Assembly: GCA_036502025.1 (NCBI GenBank)
Contig: DASXZJ010000029.1
Span: 97,443-161,442 of the forward strand
Direction: 5' to 3'
DNA from: Bog-473 sp036502025
Lineage (GTDB): Bacteria; Actinomycetota; Acidimicrobiia; Acidimicrobiales; RAAP-2
Length of the DNA stretch: 64,000 nucleotides
Below, in pieces: positions 16,263 through 24,701 of this stretch (position 1 is the stretch's first letter; each line of letters opens with the position of its first letter). The notes under the pieces were generated by a model. It made no database searches. It had not been told where the DNA came from and saw nothing but the letters and a program-made list of their open reading frames with translations. Position numbers and translations under genes: made by a program.

Positions 16263-17168
16263 GTGACCGACCTTGCCCTGGCCGTCGATATCGGCGGCAC
16301 GAAGATGGCGGCCGGGCTGGTCGACCGCTCGGGGGCTCTCCTGCATGGAGCCCAGGTGCCGACCCCCCAGGCCGGGGCGCACGACGGTCCCGCATCGGGG
16401 GGCGGCCCCGAACAGCTCTGGGACACCCTGGCTGGCCTGGTCGAGCAGGTCCGGACCCAGGCCGAAGGGTTGGGACAACCGGTCGTGTGCGGCGCCGGTG
16501 CCGGGGGGCCGATGTCCCTCGGCGGCGAGACCATCTCTCCGCTTAACATCGGAGGCTGGCGCGCGTTCCCTCTCCGGGCTCGGCTGGCCGACCTCACCGG
16601 GCTCCCGTCCTACGTGGACAACGACGCCAAGGCGTTGGCGTTGGGGGAGGGCTGGGTCGGTGCGGCCGCAGGCGAGCGAAACTTCATCGCCATGGTGGTC
16701 TCGACCGGAGTCGGTGGTGGCATCGTGCTCGACGGCCGACTCCTGGAGGGCCGGTTGGGCAACGCCGGACACATCGGACACGTCATCGTCGTACCCGAAG
16801 GGCGACCGTGCGCGTGCGGCGGTCAGGGTTGCCTCGAAGCCGAGGCGTCCGGTTTGGCCGTGTCCACCATCACCGGACAGCGGACCGAGCTGGCGCCGCC
16901 GGAGGTGGTGGAACGAACCGGCACCCTCGTCGGTCGAGCCGTGGCTTCCGTGGTGAACCTGCTCGATCTCCCGTTGGCGGTGGTGAGCGGTTCGGTCGCC
17001 CTGGGGTTCGGCCACCCGTTCTTTGCGGCGGCGCAACGTGAAATGGACTTCCGCTGCCGGCTCGACTTCGCCCGGGGGGCGAGAATCGAACCGGGTGGCC
17101 TGGGGGACCGCGGCCCCCTGATCGGGGCGGCCCGGGTCGGCTGGCTGGGCCTGGGTCACGTGAGATGA
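16263..17168 (+). CDS. ROK family sugar kinase (glucokinase-like)
   Basis: A 301-residue ROK-family kinase. The phosphate loop DIGGTK is at 9-14, VDNDAKA with catalytic Asp121 at 118-124, STGVGGG at 147-153, GHIGH at 169-173 and the zinc motif CACGGQGC-LEAEASG at 183-197. It probably phosphorylates glucose or a related hexose. I chose GTG 16263, which places the loop at the usual distance; an earlier ATG (16119) would overlap the DUF3040 gene and add an Ala-rich leader. Its stop overlaps the first of a chain of short start/stop junctions leading to the next gene. Confidence 0.87.
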   Translation: MTDLALAVDIGGTKMAAGLVDRSGALLHGAQVPTPQAGAHDGPASGGGPEQLWDTLAGLVEQVRTQAEGLGQPVVCGAGAGGPMSLGGETISPLNIGGWRAFPLRARLADLTGLPSYVDNDAKALALGEGWVGAAAGERNFIAMVVSTGVGGGIVLDGRLLEGRLGNAGHIGHVIVVPEGRPCACGGQGCLEAEASGLAVSTITGQRTELAPPEVVERTGTLVGRAVASVVNLLDLPLAVVSGSVALGFGHPFFAAAQREMDFRCRLDFARGARIEPGGLGDRGPLIGAARVGWLGLGHVR

Positions 17169-17198
17169 GTCCAATCAGATGAGTCCAATCAGATGAGT
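17164..17198 (+). repeat. 14-base tandem repeat (2.5 copies) forming two minicistrons
   Basis: The unit GATGAGTCCAATCA occurs twice in full (17164-17177, 17178-17191) plus seven bases. Each full copy holds ATG AGT CCA ATC AGA TGA, that is MSPIR and stop. The ROK stop overlaps the first ATG, the first minicistron stop overlaps the second ATG, and the second stop overlaps the ATG of the 17193 gene. All three junctions are ATGA. Confidence 0.9.
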
Positions 17199-17477
17199 AC
17201 GGCCGAGCCCCGCTCCTGGCGGGGTGATGTGGTGACGGTGGTCAGGGCCGTCGTCCCCCGCCCTTCGTTGTGGTGGGTCAGCCTGGCCACTCTCGGTCGG
17301 CTTGCCCGGCGCGGCTGGTGGCGCCGGGCCCCGTTCCTCCCGTTACCCGGATCGGCGTACTGGCGGTTCCGACTGGTCACCGCGTTCGGTGGGACGGGGG
17401 AGGACGCGGCGCCGACCAGCGCGGATGTGGTGGCCTACCTTCGATGGTGTCGGAGGAACCACCCCCGCCGCGGGTAG
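17193..17477 (+). CDS. Small conserved-looking protein of unknown function
   Basis: A 94-residue basic protein with no recognised domain. It has a hydrophobic but Arg-interrupted middle and the segment PLPGSAYWRFRLVTAFGGTG (about 52-71), which resembles short uncharacterised actinobacterial proteins I have seen annotated as hypothetical. There is no clear signal peptide or membrane helix. Its ATG is the third of three ATGAGT sites in the 14-base repeat, so translation is probably fed by re-initiation from the ROK gene. It ends 14 bases before the HNH gene. Confidence 0.6.
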   Translation: MSTAEPRSWRGDVVTVVRAVVPRPSLWWVSLATLGRLARRGWWRRAPFLPLPGSAYWRFRLVTAFGGTGEDAAPTSADVVAYLRWCRRNHPRRG

Positions 17478-17491
17478 CCTCTCCGATTGTT

Positions 17492-17998
17492 ATGGAGCGG
17501 GTGCTCCTCCTCAATGCGACCTACGAGCCGCTGGCCCTCGTGTCGGATCGTCGTGCCGTCGTACTGGTCCTGGCCGGTCGGGCGGAGGCGGTCGCCTTCC
17601 GAGAGGACTGCACCGTCTTCCACTCGGCCTCCCTCAACGTCGACGTTCCCTCCATCGTCCGGCTGGCCCACATGGTGCGCATCCCGCGCTGGGCGCGCAC
17701 GCCGCCGGTCACCAGGCGGTCGGTGCTCCGGCGCGACGGGGGCATCTGCGTCTACTGCTCGGCGCCCGCCGACACCATCGACCATGTGATCCCGCGCAGC
17801 CGGGGCGGCACCCATGACTGGTCCAACGTCGTGGCCGCCTGCAAGCGGGACAACCTGACCAAGGCCGATCTGCTCCTGTCCGAGTTGGGCTGGACGTTGC
17901 GGATAAAGCCGGCGCCCCCCGACGGGCACCTCTGGCGGCTGCGGCACCTCTCCGACGTCGATCCCCTTTGGGAGCCGTATCTCGCCACGGCGTCCTGA
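17492..17998 (+). CDS. HNH endonuclease family protein
   Basis: A 168-residue protein with a C-terminal HNH nuclease domain: zinc-type CVYC (86-89), TIDHVIPRSRGG (95-106, catalytic His98), then HDWSNVVAAC (108-117, Asn112). The N-terminal half (VLLLNATYEPLALVSDRRAV) is the conserved front of a stand-alone actinobacterial HNH family found near core genes, not within mobile elements. It probably cuts or nicks DNA; its role is unknown. I chose ATG 17492, where homology begins; the frame is open further upstream but overlaps the preceding gene. Confidence 0.87.
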   Translation: MERVLLLNATYEPLALVSDRRAVVLVLAGRAEAVAFREDCTVFHSASLNVDVPSIVRLAHMVRIPRWARTPPVTRRSVLRRDGGICVYCSAPADTIDHVIPRSRGGTHDWSNVVAACKRDNLTKADLLLSELGWTLRIKPAPPDGHLWRLRHLSDVDPLWEPYLATAS

Positions 17999-18016
17999 TC
18001 AGCGGGCGGCCTGATC

Positions 18017-18691
18017 GTGGGCTCGCCCTTCGACGTCGAGCGGTACCGCACCCTGCCCCACCGCCAGGCGGAGGCTCGGGAGCTCGTGCAGCCCACGCTG
18101 GTCCTCGGGAGCACCCAACGCCCCGAGCTGGTGGCCGGCCCGGTGGCCCGAGAACGGGGCGTCGAAGTCGTCCGGCGGCGGGGCGGGGGAGGCGCAGTCC
18201 TGCTCCGGCCCGGTGACCATCTGTGGGTGGACGCCTGGGTGCCCCGGGACGATCCGCTCTGGAGCGACGACGTCTCGGTGGCGGCCGGGCGCGTGGGGGC
18301 CTGGTGGCGGGCCGCCCTCGGGGGCGCGGGGGTGGGCGACACCACCCTTTACGAGGGGAGGGCGATCCCGGGCGAGCTAGGCGCCCTGGTCTGCTTCGCC
18401 GGGCGGGGACCCGGGGAGGTGTTCGCCGGGGAACGCAAGGTCGTCGGCCTCTCGCAATGGCGCGCCCGGGAGGGTGCGCTGTTCTCCGCCTGCGTCTACA
18501 GCCACTGGGAGCCGGCGCCACTCGTGGAATTGTTCGACCTCGAGGCGGGGGTGCGTACCTCGATCGTCCGGGACCTGATCCCGGTGGCGCTCGGACTGCA
18601 GGACGGAACAGGCGGGGCCGGAGATATGGCCGTGCTGAGGGCCGCCCTGCTGTCGTCCTTCGATGCGTGGGGGAGCGAACCCTCCCTCTGA
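18017..18691 (+). CDS. Lipoate-protein ligase A-like protein
   Basis: A 224-residue member of the BPL/LplA/LipB fold. The lipoate-binding loop RRRGGGGAVLLRPG (about 54-67) and KVVGLSQWR (about 142-150) match LplA-type enzymes, which attach lipoate or octanoate to carrier proteins or act as amidotransferases. It is shorter than E. coli LplA (about 337) and lacks the accessory C-terminal domain, like LipM/LipL-type proteins. No target protein gene is nearby. It is the last gene before the mraZ promoter region. Confidence 0.75.
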   Translation: MGSPFDVERYRTLPHRQAEARELVQPTLVLGSTQRPELVAGPVARERGVEVVRRRGGGGAVLLRPGDHLWVDAWVPRDDPLWSDDVSVAAGRVGAWWRAALGGAGVGDTTLYEGRAIPGELGALVCFAGRGPGEVFAGERKVVGLSQWRAREGALFSACVYSHWEPAPLVELFDLEAGVRTSIVRDLIPVALGLQDGTGGAGDMAVLRAALLSSFDAWGSEPSL

Positions 18692-18850
18692 GCAGCGGGC
18701 TCGCGGCGGCGGGCTTGATGTAGGGCCCTCGGCCGCATCGGGCCGGCCCGCTGCGCCGATTCCGGCGGCTGGAGGCGGCCCTCTCCGAGAGGAAATGCAG
18801 CGCCGGCGCGCCCGGAGAGCCGTTTTGGGGCGACCAGGGGTGTCACGGGG

Positions 18851-18900
18851 GTGGTGTGGTTGATTGGTGGGGGAAAAGGGCGTAATGTGGCGCGAAGTGG
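18851..18900 (+). promoter_or_regulatory. Candidate MraZ-binding GTGG repeats
   Basis: GTGG occurs at 18851, 18856, 18867, 18887 and 18897, with the last two exactly ten bases apart, around and just downstream of the mraZ promoter. MraZ is known to repress its own operon by binding short G-rich direct repeats near the promoter. The exact repeat boundaries here are inferred by eye. Confidence 0.4.
18860..18888 (+). promoter_or_regulatory. Promoter of the division and cell wall cluster
   Basis: TTGATT (18860-18865) and TAATGT (18883-18888) are separated by exactly 17 bases, a good match to a housekeeping promoter. Transcription would start near 18895, leaving a leader of about 60 bases to mraZ. 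The 263-base gap upstream holds no evident gene. Confidence 0.6.
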
Positions 18901-18954
18901 TTTAAACGGGCGTTAGGGACGCAGCCCAGGGGAGCGTCGTGGGAGATCAGGCCA

Positions 18955-19374
18955 GTGGCAGGCTTTTTAGGGAGGTACGAGCACTCGCTCGACGTCAAGG
19001 GCAGGGTGATCCTGCCCGCCAAGTTCCGCGCCCAGTTCGAGCGGGGCGGATACCTCACCGAGCACGCCGAGGGCTGCCTGGCGCTCTGGACCCCCGCCGA
19101 ATTCGAGCGGCAGATGGCGGTCGTCCTGCAGCGGGCGGCTGGGGGGAAGGCCGATCGGAACCGGGCGCGGCTGTGGGCCTCGACGTCGACCGAGGTGGAG
19201 ATCGATCGCCAGGGTCGCATGCCGATCCCCTCGCACCTGCGGGTGTTCGCCGGCCTGGAGAGCGACGTGCTGGTGCACGGGGTCATCGACCGTGTCGAGC
19301 TGTGGAATCCCACTTCGTGGGGCGAGCGCGTGCAGCCCGAGGAGAGCTGGCTGCTGGACGACGGAGGGGAGTGA
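18955..19374 (+). CDS. mraZ: Transcriptional regulator MraZ
   Basis: A 139-residue MraZ with two SpoVT/AbrB-like half domains: FLGRYEHSLDVKGRVILPAK near the N terminus and TEVEIDRQGRMPIPSHLR in the second half. It forms oligomeric rings that bind repeats upstream of its own gene and control the division cluster. The start is GTG 18955, the normal family N terminus. The next in-frame signals belong to rsmH, whose open frame overlaps the mraZ stop. Confidence 0.95.
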   Translation: MAGFLGRYEHSLDVKGRVILPAKFRAQFERGGYLTEHAEGCLALWTPAEFERQMAVVLQRAAGGKADRNRARLWASTSTEVEIDRQGRMPIPSHLRVFAGLESDVLVHGVIDRVELWNPTSWGERVQPEESWLLDDGGE

Positions 19375-19529
19375 GTATCTGGGACCTCATTGACGAGACA
19401 GCGGGGGATGACCGCTGGACCATGTGCAGCTCCTCGACCGGCGCCGGGGAGGTTCACTCCACCCACTTCCTCAACGGCCGGCCGACGTCGTCGCACGTGT
19501 CGGTCGGCCCACCAGTCGGGGGGCTGCAG

Positions 19530-20456
19530 ATGGTCCAACACTTCGATCACATTCCCGTCCTGCGTGATGACGTGGTGGCGCTGTTCGCACCGGTGCCGGC
19601 CGGTGTCTTCGTCGACGCCACCGTGGGCGGGGGCGGGCATGCGGCGGCGGTGCTGGGCAGCCGTGAGGATCTGTCGCTCGTCGGGCTCGACCGGGACACG
19701 GTGGCGCTCGAGGCGGCGCGGGTTCGCCTGGAGGGGTTCGGTGAGCGGGTCACGTTGGTGCACGCGCCGTTCTCTGCCCTTGACTCGGTCACTGCGGGTC
19801 CACTGTCGGGCGTCCTGTTCGACCTCGGGGTGAGCTCGCCGCAGCTGGATGTGGGGGCTCGGGGCTTCTCGTATCGAGCGGAGGGGGCCATCGACATGCG
19901 GATGGACCAGACGTCGGGGCCCACCGCCGGGGATCTGGTCAACGAGCTGCCCGAGTCGGCGCTGGCTTCGTTGTTCCGTGAGAACGGTGAGGGTCGACTG
20001 GCCGGTCGGATCGCGCATGCGGTGGTGGTGGCGCGGCCGCTGACCTCGACCGTCCAGCTGGCCGAGGTCGTGGCCGCGGCCGTCCCCGCCGCGGTCCGGC
20101 GTCGTGGGCATCCGGCGGCGCGGGTGTTCCAGGCGCTGCGCATCGAGGTCAACGACGAGCTCGGCCAATTGGCGGCGGCGCTGCCCTTGGCGCTGGACCG
20201 CTTGGTGGTCGGTGGCCGTTGCGCCGTGATCAGCTACCACTCCGGCGAGGACCGCCTGACCAAGTCGGCCTTTGCCGAGGCGGTCACCGGGGGGTGCACA
20301 TGCCCGCCCAGCCTGCCCTGCGTCTGCGGGGCCGACCCTCAGTTCTCGTTGGTGTTCCGCGGTGCGCACAAGGCCCCGGCGGCCGAAGTGACTGAGAACC
20401 GTCGGTCCGAGAGTGCGCGCTTGCGGGTTATCGAGCGGACCAGGGCGGCGGCCTGA
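19530..20456 (+). CDS. rsmH: 16S rRNA (cytosine-1402-N4)-methyltransferase RsmH
   Basis: RsmH methylates N4 of C1402 in 16S rRNA. Family motifs are clear: HIPVLRDDVV, the SAM loop VDATVGGGGH (28-37), VLFDLGVSSPQLD and RVFQALRIEVNDELG. I chose ATG 19530, which starts seven residues before the conserved HIPVL. The frame remains open back to GTG 19371, which overlaps the mraZ stop and would add a 53-residue leader; that alternative cannot be excluded because coupling is the rule in this cluster. The stop overlaps the ftsL-like start (TGATG). Confidence 0.93.
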   Translation: MVQHFDHIPVLRDDVVALFAPVPAGVFVDATVGGGGHAAAVLGSREDLSLVGLDRDTVALEAARVRLEGFGERVTLVHAPFSALDSVTAGPLSGVLFDLGVSSPQLDVGARGFSYRAEGAIDMRMDQTSGPTAGDLVNELPESALASLFRENGEGRLAGRIAHAVVVARPLTSTVQLAEVVAAAVPAAVRRRGHPAARVFQALRIEVNDELGQLAAALPLALDRLVVGGRCAVISYHSGEDRLTKSAFAEAVTGGCTCPPSLPCVCGADPQFSLVFRGAHKAPAAEVTENRRSESARLRVIERTRAAA

Positions 20457-20974
20457 TGGTCCCGCCGTCCTCCTCTGGTGCGGCCGCCCGTCGGGTTGGG
20501 CCTGGCGGCGCCGCGGCCGGCGCCGCGGCCGGCCGTCCCGGTCGTGACGCCGGGCGCCGCGCCGCGCCCGAGCTCAGAGTCGTCCCCAGCCGGCGGGGCG
20601 GGGCCCTGCGTCGCCGGCTGGTCTCCATCCTCCCGGTGGCCATGGTGGTCGGTGCGCTGCTGGCCGTCGTGATCGCACAGGCGCTGCTGGCCAACGGGCA
20701 GGTGCGCTTGGCCAGCGTCGACAAGGCGCTCCAGACCGAGCAGGGCGTGCACCGGCACGCCGAGCTGTTGGTTGCGATGGCCGAGACACCGCCGCGCATC
20801 GTGGGGGCCGCTACCAGTCACGGCATGGTGCGCGCCACCATCACCGAGCTTCCCTTCGTTTCCCTCAGCACGCCGATCGCCACGCCGAAGGTGACGCCCC
20901 CTCCCGCCGCCTCGACCGCCACCACCTCCACGGCCCCGGTCACCACCACCACCACGCTGGCCCCGGCACCATGA
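20456..20974 (+). CDS. ftsL: FtsL-like bitopic division protein
   Basis: A 172-residue protein in the ftsL position. It has a 54-residue Ala/Gly/Arg-rich cytoplasmic part, one membrane helix (about 55-78) and a short outer region with heptad-like spacing (QVRLASVDKALQTEQ), then a Thr/Pro-rich tail. This matches divergent actinobacterial FtsL/FtsB-type proteins, which hold FtsQ, FtsI and FtsW at the septum. Sequence identity is too low to assign by motif; the call rests on position and topology. It is coupled at both ends: TGATG with rsmH and ATGA with ftsI. Confidence 0.72.
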   Translation: MVPPSSSGAAARRVGPGGAAAGAAAGRPGRDAGRRAAPELRVVPSRRGGALRRRLVSILPVAMVVGALLAVVIAQALLANGQVRLASVDKALQTEQGVHRHAELLVAMAETPPRIVGAATSHGMVRATITELPFVSLSTPIATPKVTPPPAASTATTSTAPVTTTTTLAPAP

Positions 20975-23076
20975 GCGTCACGACGCGGCACGCGGCTGGG
21001 CGCGCGCGCGCCCTTTCGCCCGGCACCGCGGTTGCGCCCCGGCGCTCCGGGCCGCGGCCTTCACCCGTGGCCAAGCCTTCCACGGCGCCGCGTCGACCTC
21101 CACGCCGCACGACTCCGGTCACGCGTCCTTTGGCCGACCGGACGGCGACGGTGGCCCCGCCGCGGCCCCGGCGCCAGCCACGGCCCGTAGAGAAGACCCG
21201 ACGCCCGCCGAGGCAGCCGCGCGCCCGCGCCGCCTCTAGTCGCCCGGGGCGTCACGGTCGGTCGTGGGCCGACCTCGCCTTCCATCGTCGCGTCCGCCTG
21301 GTCCGCCTGCTGCTGGTGATGTGCCTACTGCTGCTGGTGGCCCGGCTCGTCGATGTCCAGGTGGTGCACTCGTCCACCTACCAGACCGAAGCCGCCCAGG
21401 AGTCCAAGACGACGGTCACGCTCTCCGCCCTGCGTGGGGGTATTTACGCGCGGGACGGCTCGCCGCTGGCCCTCTCCGTCCGCACCGAGGACGTGGTCGC
21501 CGATGACTTCCAGGTGGCGCACCCGGTCAAGACCGCGCGGGCCCTCTCCCCGCTGGTCGGGGTGCCGGCGGCCACGTTGGCGACTCAGCTGCACCAGCAC
21601 ACCGGCTACGTGGTGCTGGCCAAGCAGATCTCCCAGCACGTCGCCTCGAAGATTTCGAGTGACGCCTTCCCGGGGATCACCCTGGTCGACGACGCCAAAC
21701 GGACGGTGACCAACGGGAACCTGGCCGAACCGGTCCTCGGTTTCACCAATACGGCCGGTGGGGCGGCCGGACTGGAATATGGGGAAAACCGCTTGTTGGC
21801 CGGGACGGCGGGCAAGGAGACTCTGATCCAGTCACCTTCGGGCGTGGCGCTGCCGCAGTCACCGGTGACCGACCGGACGTCGAGCCGGGCCGGCACCGGT
21901 CTGGAGCTCACCCTCGATACGCAGCTCCAGTACCAGACCGAGCAGGCCCTGGCCTCAGCCATCGAATCGTCGCAGTCGCTCAGTGGGACCGCGGTCGTCA
22001 TGGACGTGAAGACCGGTCAGATCCTCTCGATGGCGAATCTCGTCTCGACCCACCCCAACGCCCCGGTGTCGGCCACCCCGCCGGCGGTGACCACCGCGAC
22101 GGGTGGGGTGATCCCCATCGGGCCCACCGATCCGGTCAACGAGGCGCCGAGCAACCTGGCGGTGACCAAGCTCTACGAACCGGGGTCGGTCTTCAAGCTG
22201 GTGACCTTCTCGGGAGCCCTCCAGGACGGTCTGATCAATCCGAACACGGTGTTCAGCGTGCCGGACCAGATCCAACTCGACGGTTCGACCTTCCACGACG
22301 CTGACCCGCACCCGACCGAGTCCTTGACCGCCACGCAGATCCTGGCCCAGTCCTCCAACATCGGGACGTCGGAGATCGCCCAGGGTCTGGGCGAGCAGCG
22401 GCTCCTGGCCCAGGTGCTCAACCTCGGGTTCGGCAAGCCGACCGGTCTCAATTTCCCGGGGGAGTCTCCCGGCCTGCTGGCGACCGCGGCCCAGTGGGAG
22501 CCGACCGACTACGTCTCGCTGCCGATCGGGCAGGTCGACGCGGTGAGCGCGCTGCAGGTCCTCGACGCCTACAACGCGGTGGCCAACGGGGGCGTCTTCG
22601 TCCAGCCGAAACTGCTGCAGGCCACCATGAACGCCTCGGGCACCCTGACGCCCACCCCTCCCTCACCCACCCACCGGGCTTTCTCGTCCCAGGTCGACTC
22701 CGAGCTGACCTCGATGCTGACCCAGGTGGTGGTCAACGGGACCGGGACGACCGCCGCCGTGCCGGGTTACACCGTGGCCGGGAAGACCGGCACGGCGCAG
22801 ATCCCGACCCAGGGCAAGGACTCCTATGTGACCGGCGCCTACATGGCCTCGTTCGTCGGGTTCGCCCCGGCCGACAACCCCACCCTCTCCATGATCGTCG
22901 TCCTCGATCGCCCGACGCCGATCTTCGGCGGCACGGTCGCCACCCCAGTGTTTTCCCAGATCATGAGCTATGCCCTCCACCGCTACGACGTCCCGACCAC
23001 CCCCGGAGCGGTCGCCCAGCCGACGTCGACCAAGACCACCCCCACCCCCAGCAGCCAGACGCAGGACATCACATGA
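20971..23076 (+). CDS. ftsI: Septal peptidoglycan transpeptidase FtsI (class B PBP)
   Basis: A 701-residue class B penicillin-binding protein that crosslinks septal peptidoglycan. The first 105 residues are a Pro/Arg/Thr-rich cytoplasmic tail, longer than usual. One membrane helix follows (about 110-126), then a dimerisation domain and the transpeptidase domain with SVFK (active Ser406), SSN (461-463) and KTGTA (605-609). The extracytoplasmic end is Thr/Pro-rich. It overlaps the ftsL-like gene by four bases. The 70-base space to murE contains no gene. Confidence 0.93.
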   Translation: MSVTTRHAAGRARALSPGTAVAPRRSGPRPSPVAKPSTAPRRPPRRTTPVTRPLADRTATVAPPRPRRQPRPVEKTRRPPRQPRARAASSRPGRHGRSWADLAFHRRVRLVRLLLVMCLLLLVARLVDVQVVHSSTYQTEAAQESKTTVTLSALRGGIYARDGSPLALSVRTEDVVADDFQVAHPVKTARALSPLVGVPAATLATQLHQHTGYVVLAKQISQHVASKISSDAFPGITLVDDAKRTVTNGNLAEPVLGFTNTAGGAAGLEYGENRLLAGTAGKETLIQSPSGVALPQSPVTDRTSSRAGTGLELTLDTQLQYQTEQALASAIESSQSLSGTAVVMDVKTGQILSMANLVSTHPNAPVSATPPAVTTATGGVIPIGPTDPVNEAPSNLAVTKLYEPGSVFKLVTFSGALQDGLINPNTVFSVPDQIQLDGSTFHDADPHPTESLTATQILAQSSNIGTSEIAQGLGEQRLLAQVLNLGFGKPTGLNFPGESPGLLATAAQWEPTDYVSLPIGQVDAVSALQVLDAYNAVANGGVFVQPKLLQATMNASGTLTPTPPSPTHRAFSSQVDSELTSMLTQVVVNGTGTTAAVPGYTVAGKTGTAQIPTQGKDSYVTGAYMASFVGFAPADNPTLSMIVVLDRPTPIFGGTVATPVFSQIMSYALHRYDVPTTPGAVAQPTSTKTTPTPSSQTQDIT

Positions 23077-23146
23077 GCCGGTACCATCGGCGGTCCGATG
23101 GCGGGAGGCACGGAGCTCCCGTGCCGGCACCGTCGTCACGGCGAGC

Positions 23147-24697
23147 ATGCGAACCGTGCAGATGAATCTCCTTTTCGACGACATAGAGGTCATTGAGACA
23201 GTGGGGGACCCTGCCGCGGTGGCAATCGGCGGCATCGCACACGACAGCCGGCGCGTCGTCCCCGGTGACCTGTTCTGCTGCGTGCCCGGACTGCTCTCCG
23301 ATGGCCACGCCTACGCGGCCGAGGCGGTCGACCGGGGGGCGGTCGGGTTGGTCTGCGAGCAGTTGATCCCCGAGCTGATCGACCAGGCGGTGGTCCAGAC
23401 CCGCATCGCGCCGGGCACCATCCGGCCCGTCATGGCCCGCCTGGCCGCGGCGTTCTACGGCAACCCGGCCCGCGAGCTGCTGATGGTCGGCGTGACCGGG
23501 ACCAACGGCAAGACGACGGTGACGCAGCTGCTCGGGGACATCCTCGACGCCACGGGGCGGCCCACCAACGTGATGGGCACCTTGTCGGGCGCCCGCACCA
23601 CCCCCGAGGCCACCGAGGTCCAGCGGGTGCTGGCCGGGGTGCGGGACCGCCAGCGTTCGGACCGGCGGCGGCATGCGGTCGCCATGGAGGTCTCAAGCCA
23701 CGCCTTGATCCAGTCCCGGGTGGAGGGCGTGCACTTCGACGTGGCCGTCTTCACCAACTTGAGTCACGACCATCTCGACTACCACGAGACGATGGAGAAC
23801 TACTTCGAGGCCAAGCGCCTGCTGTTCACACCCGAACATGCGCTGCGGGGGGTGGTCAACGCCGATGACCCCTGGGGTCAGCGGCTGAGGCGCGAGGCGC
23901 GCATCCCGGTGGACGGGGTGCACCACCACGACGCGACCGACATCGTGCTGCGGCCCGGCCGAACGGAGTTCACCTGGCGCGGTCACCGGATCTCGACCCC
24001 GCTGACCGGCGCCGTCAACGTCGACAACGCTCTCCTGGCCGCCGAGGCGGCGCTGGCGTTGGGCCTCGAAGTCGAGGAGGTGGCGACCGCGTTCTCCGCC
24101 GTCAACCCTCCCCCGGGGAGGCTGCAGGTCATCGCGGCCCCCGGTGAAGACGGCCGGACCGACCCGGCCCGTCCGCCGTTCACCGTCATGGTCGACTACG
24201 CGCACACGCCGGCGGGCCTCGAGACCGTGCTGCGGGAGGCTCGTGGACTGGCCGGGCCCGGTGGCCGCGTCCAGGTGGTGTTCGGTTGCGGCGGCAACCG
24301 GGACCGGGGCAAGCGACCCAAGATGGGTGCGACGGCCGCCCGCCTGAGCGACGTGGCGGTGCTCACCTCGGACAATCCCCGGGACGAGGACCCGTGGCAA
24401 ATCATCGAGGAGGTCCGGGCCGGGATGGTCCAGGTCCCCGGCAGCCGGGCGACGCTCGTGGTCGAGCCTGATCGGCACCTGGCCATCCGCCGTGTCCTCG
24501 ATGACGCCGGCGCGGGAGATGTGGTGGTCCTCGCCGGCAAGGGCCACGAGACGTATCAGGAGATCGGTGAGCGCCACCTTCCCTTCGACGACGTCGTCGA
24601 GGCCCGCCAGGCGTTGTCGATACGCTTCCCGTCCGATCCGCTCTCGTGGATCCCGGCGACGGCCGCCTCGGCGCCGACCGCCCCCGAAGGCGGGTAA
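23147..24697 (+). CDS. murE: UDP-MurNAc-tripeptide synthetase MurE
   Basis: A 516-residue Mur ligase adding the third amino acid to UDP-MurNAc-dipeptide. The ATP loop GVTGTNGKTT is at about 115-124, the middle-domain segment SHDHLDYHETMENYF follows, and DNPRDEDP (409-416) carries the DNPR signature that selects meso-diaminopimelate. The wall is therefore predicted to be of meso-DAP type. Starts at 23147 (MRTVQ) and 23162 (MNLLF) are both possible. Normally murF comes next; here only four bases separate murE from mraY. Confidence 0.94.
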   Translation: MRTVQMNLLFDDIEVIETVGDPAAVAIGGIAHDSRRVVPGDLFCCVPGLLSDGHAYAAEAVDRGAVGLVCEQLIPELIDQAVVQTRIAPGTIRPVMARLAAAFYGNPARELLMVGVTGTNGKTTVTQLLGDILDATGRPTNVMGTLSGARTTPEATEVQRVLAGVRDRQRSDRRRHAVAMEVSSHALIQSRVEGVHFDVAVFTNLSHDHLDYHETMENYFEAKRLLFTPEHALRGVVNADDPWGQRLRREARIPVDGVHHHDATDIVLRPGRTEFTWRGHRISTPLTGAVNVDNALLAAEAALALGLEVEEVATAFSAVNPPPGRLQVIAAPGEDGRTDPARPPFTVMVDYAHTPAGLETVLREARGLAGPGGRVQVVFGCGGNRDRGKRPKMGATAARLSDVAVLTSDNPRDEDPWQIIEEVRAGMVQVPGSRATLVVEPDRHLAIRRVLDDAGAGDVVVLAGKGHETYQEIGERHLPFDDVVEARQALSIRFPSDPLSWIPATAASAPTAPEGG

Positions 24698-24701
24698 CCG
24701 C

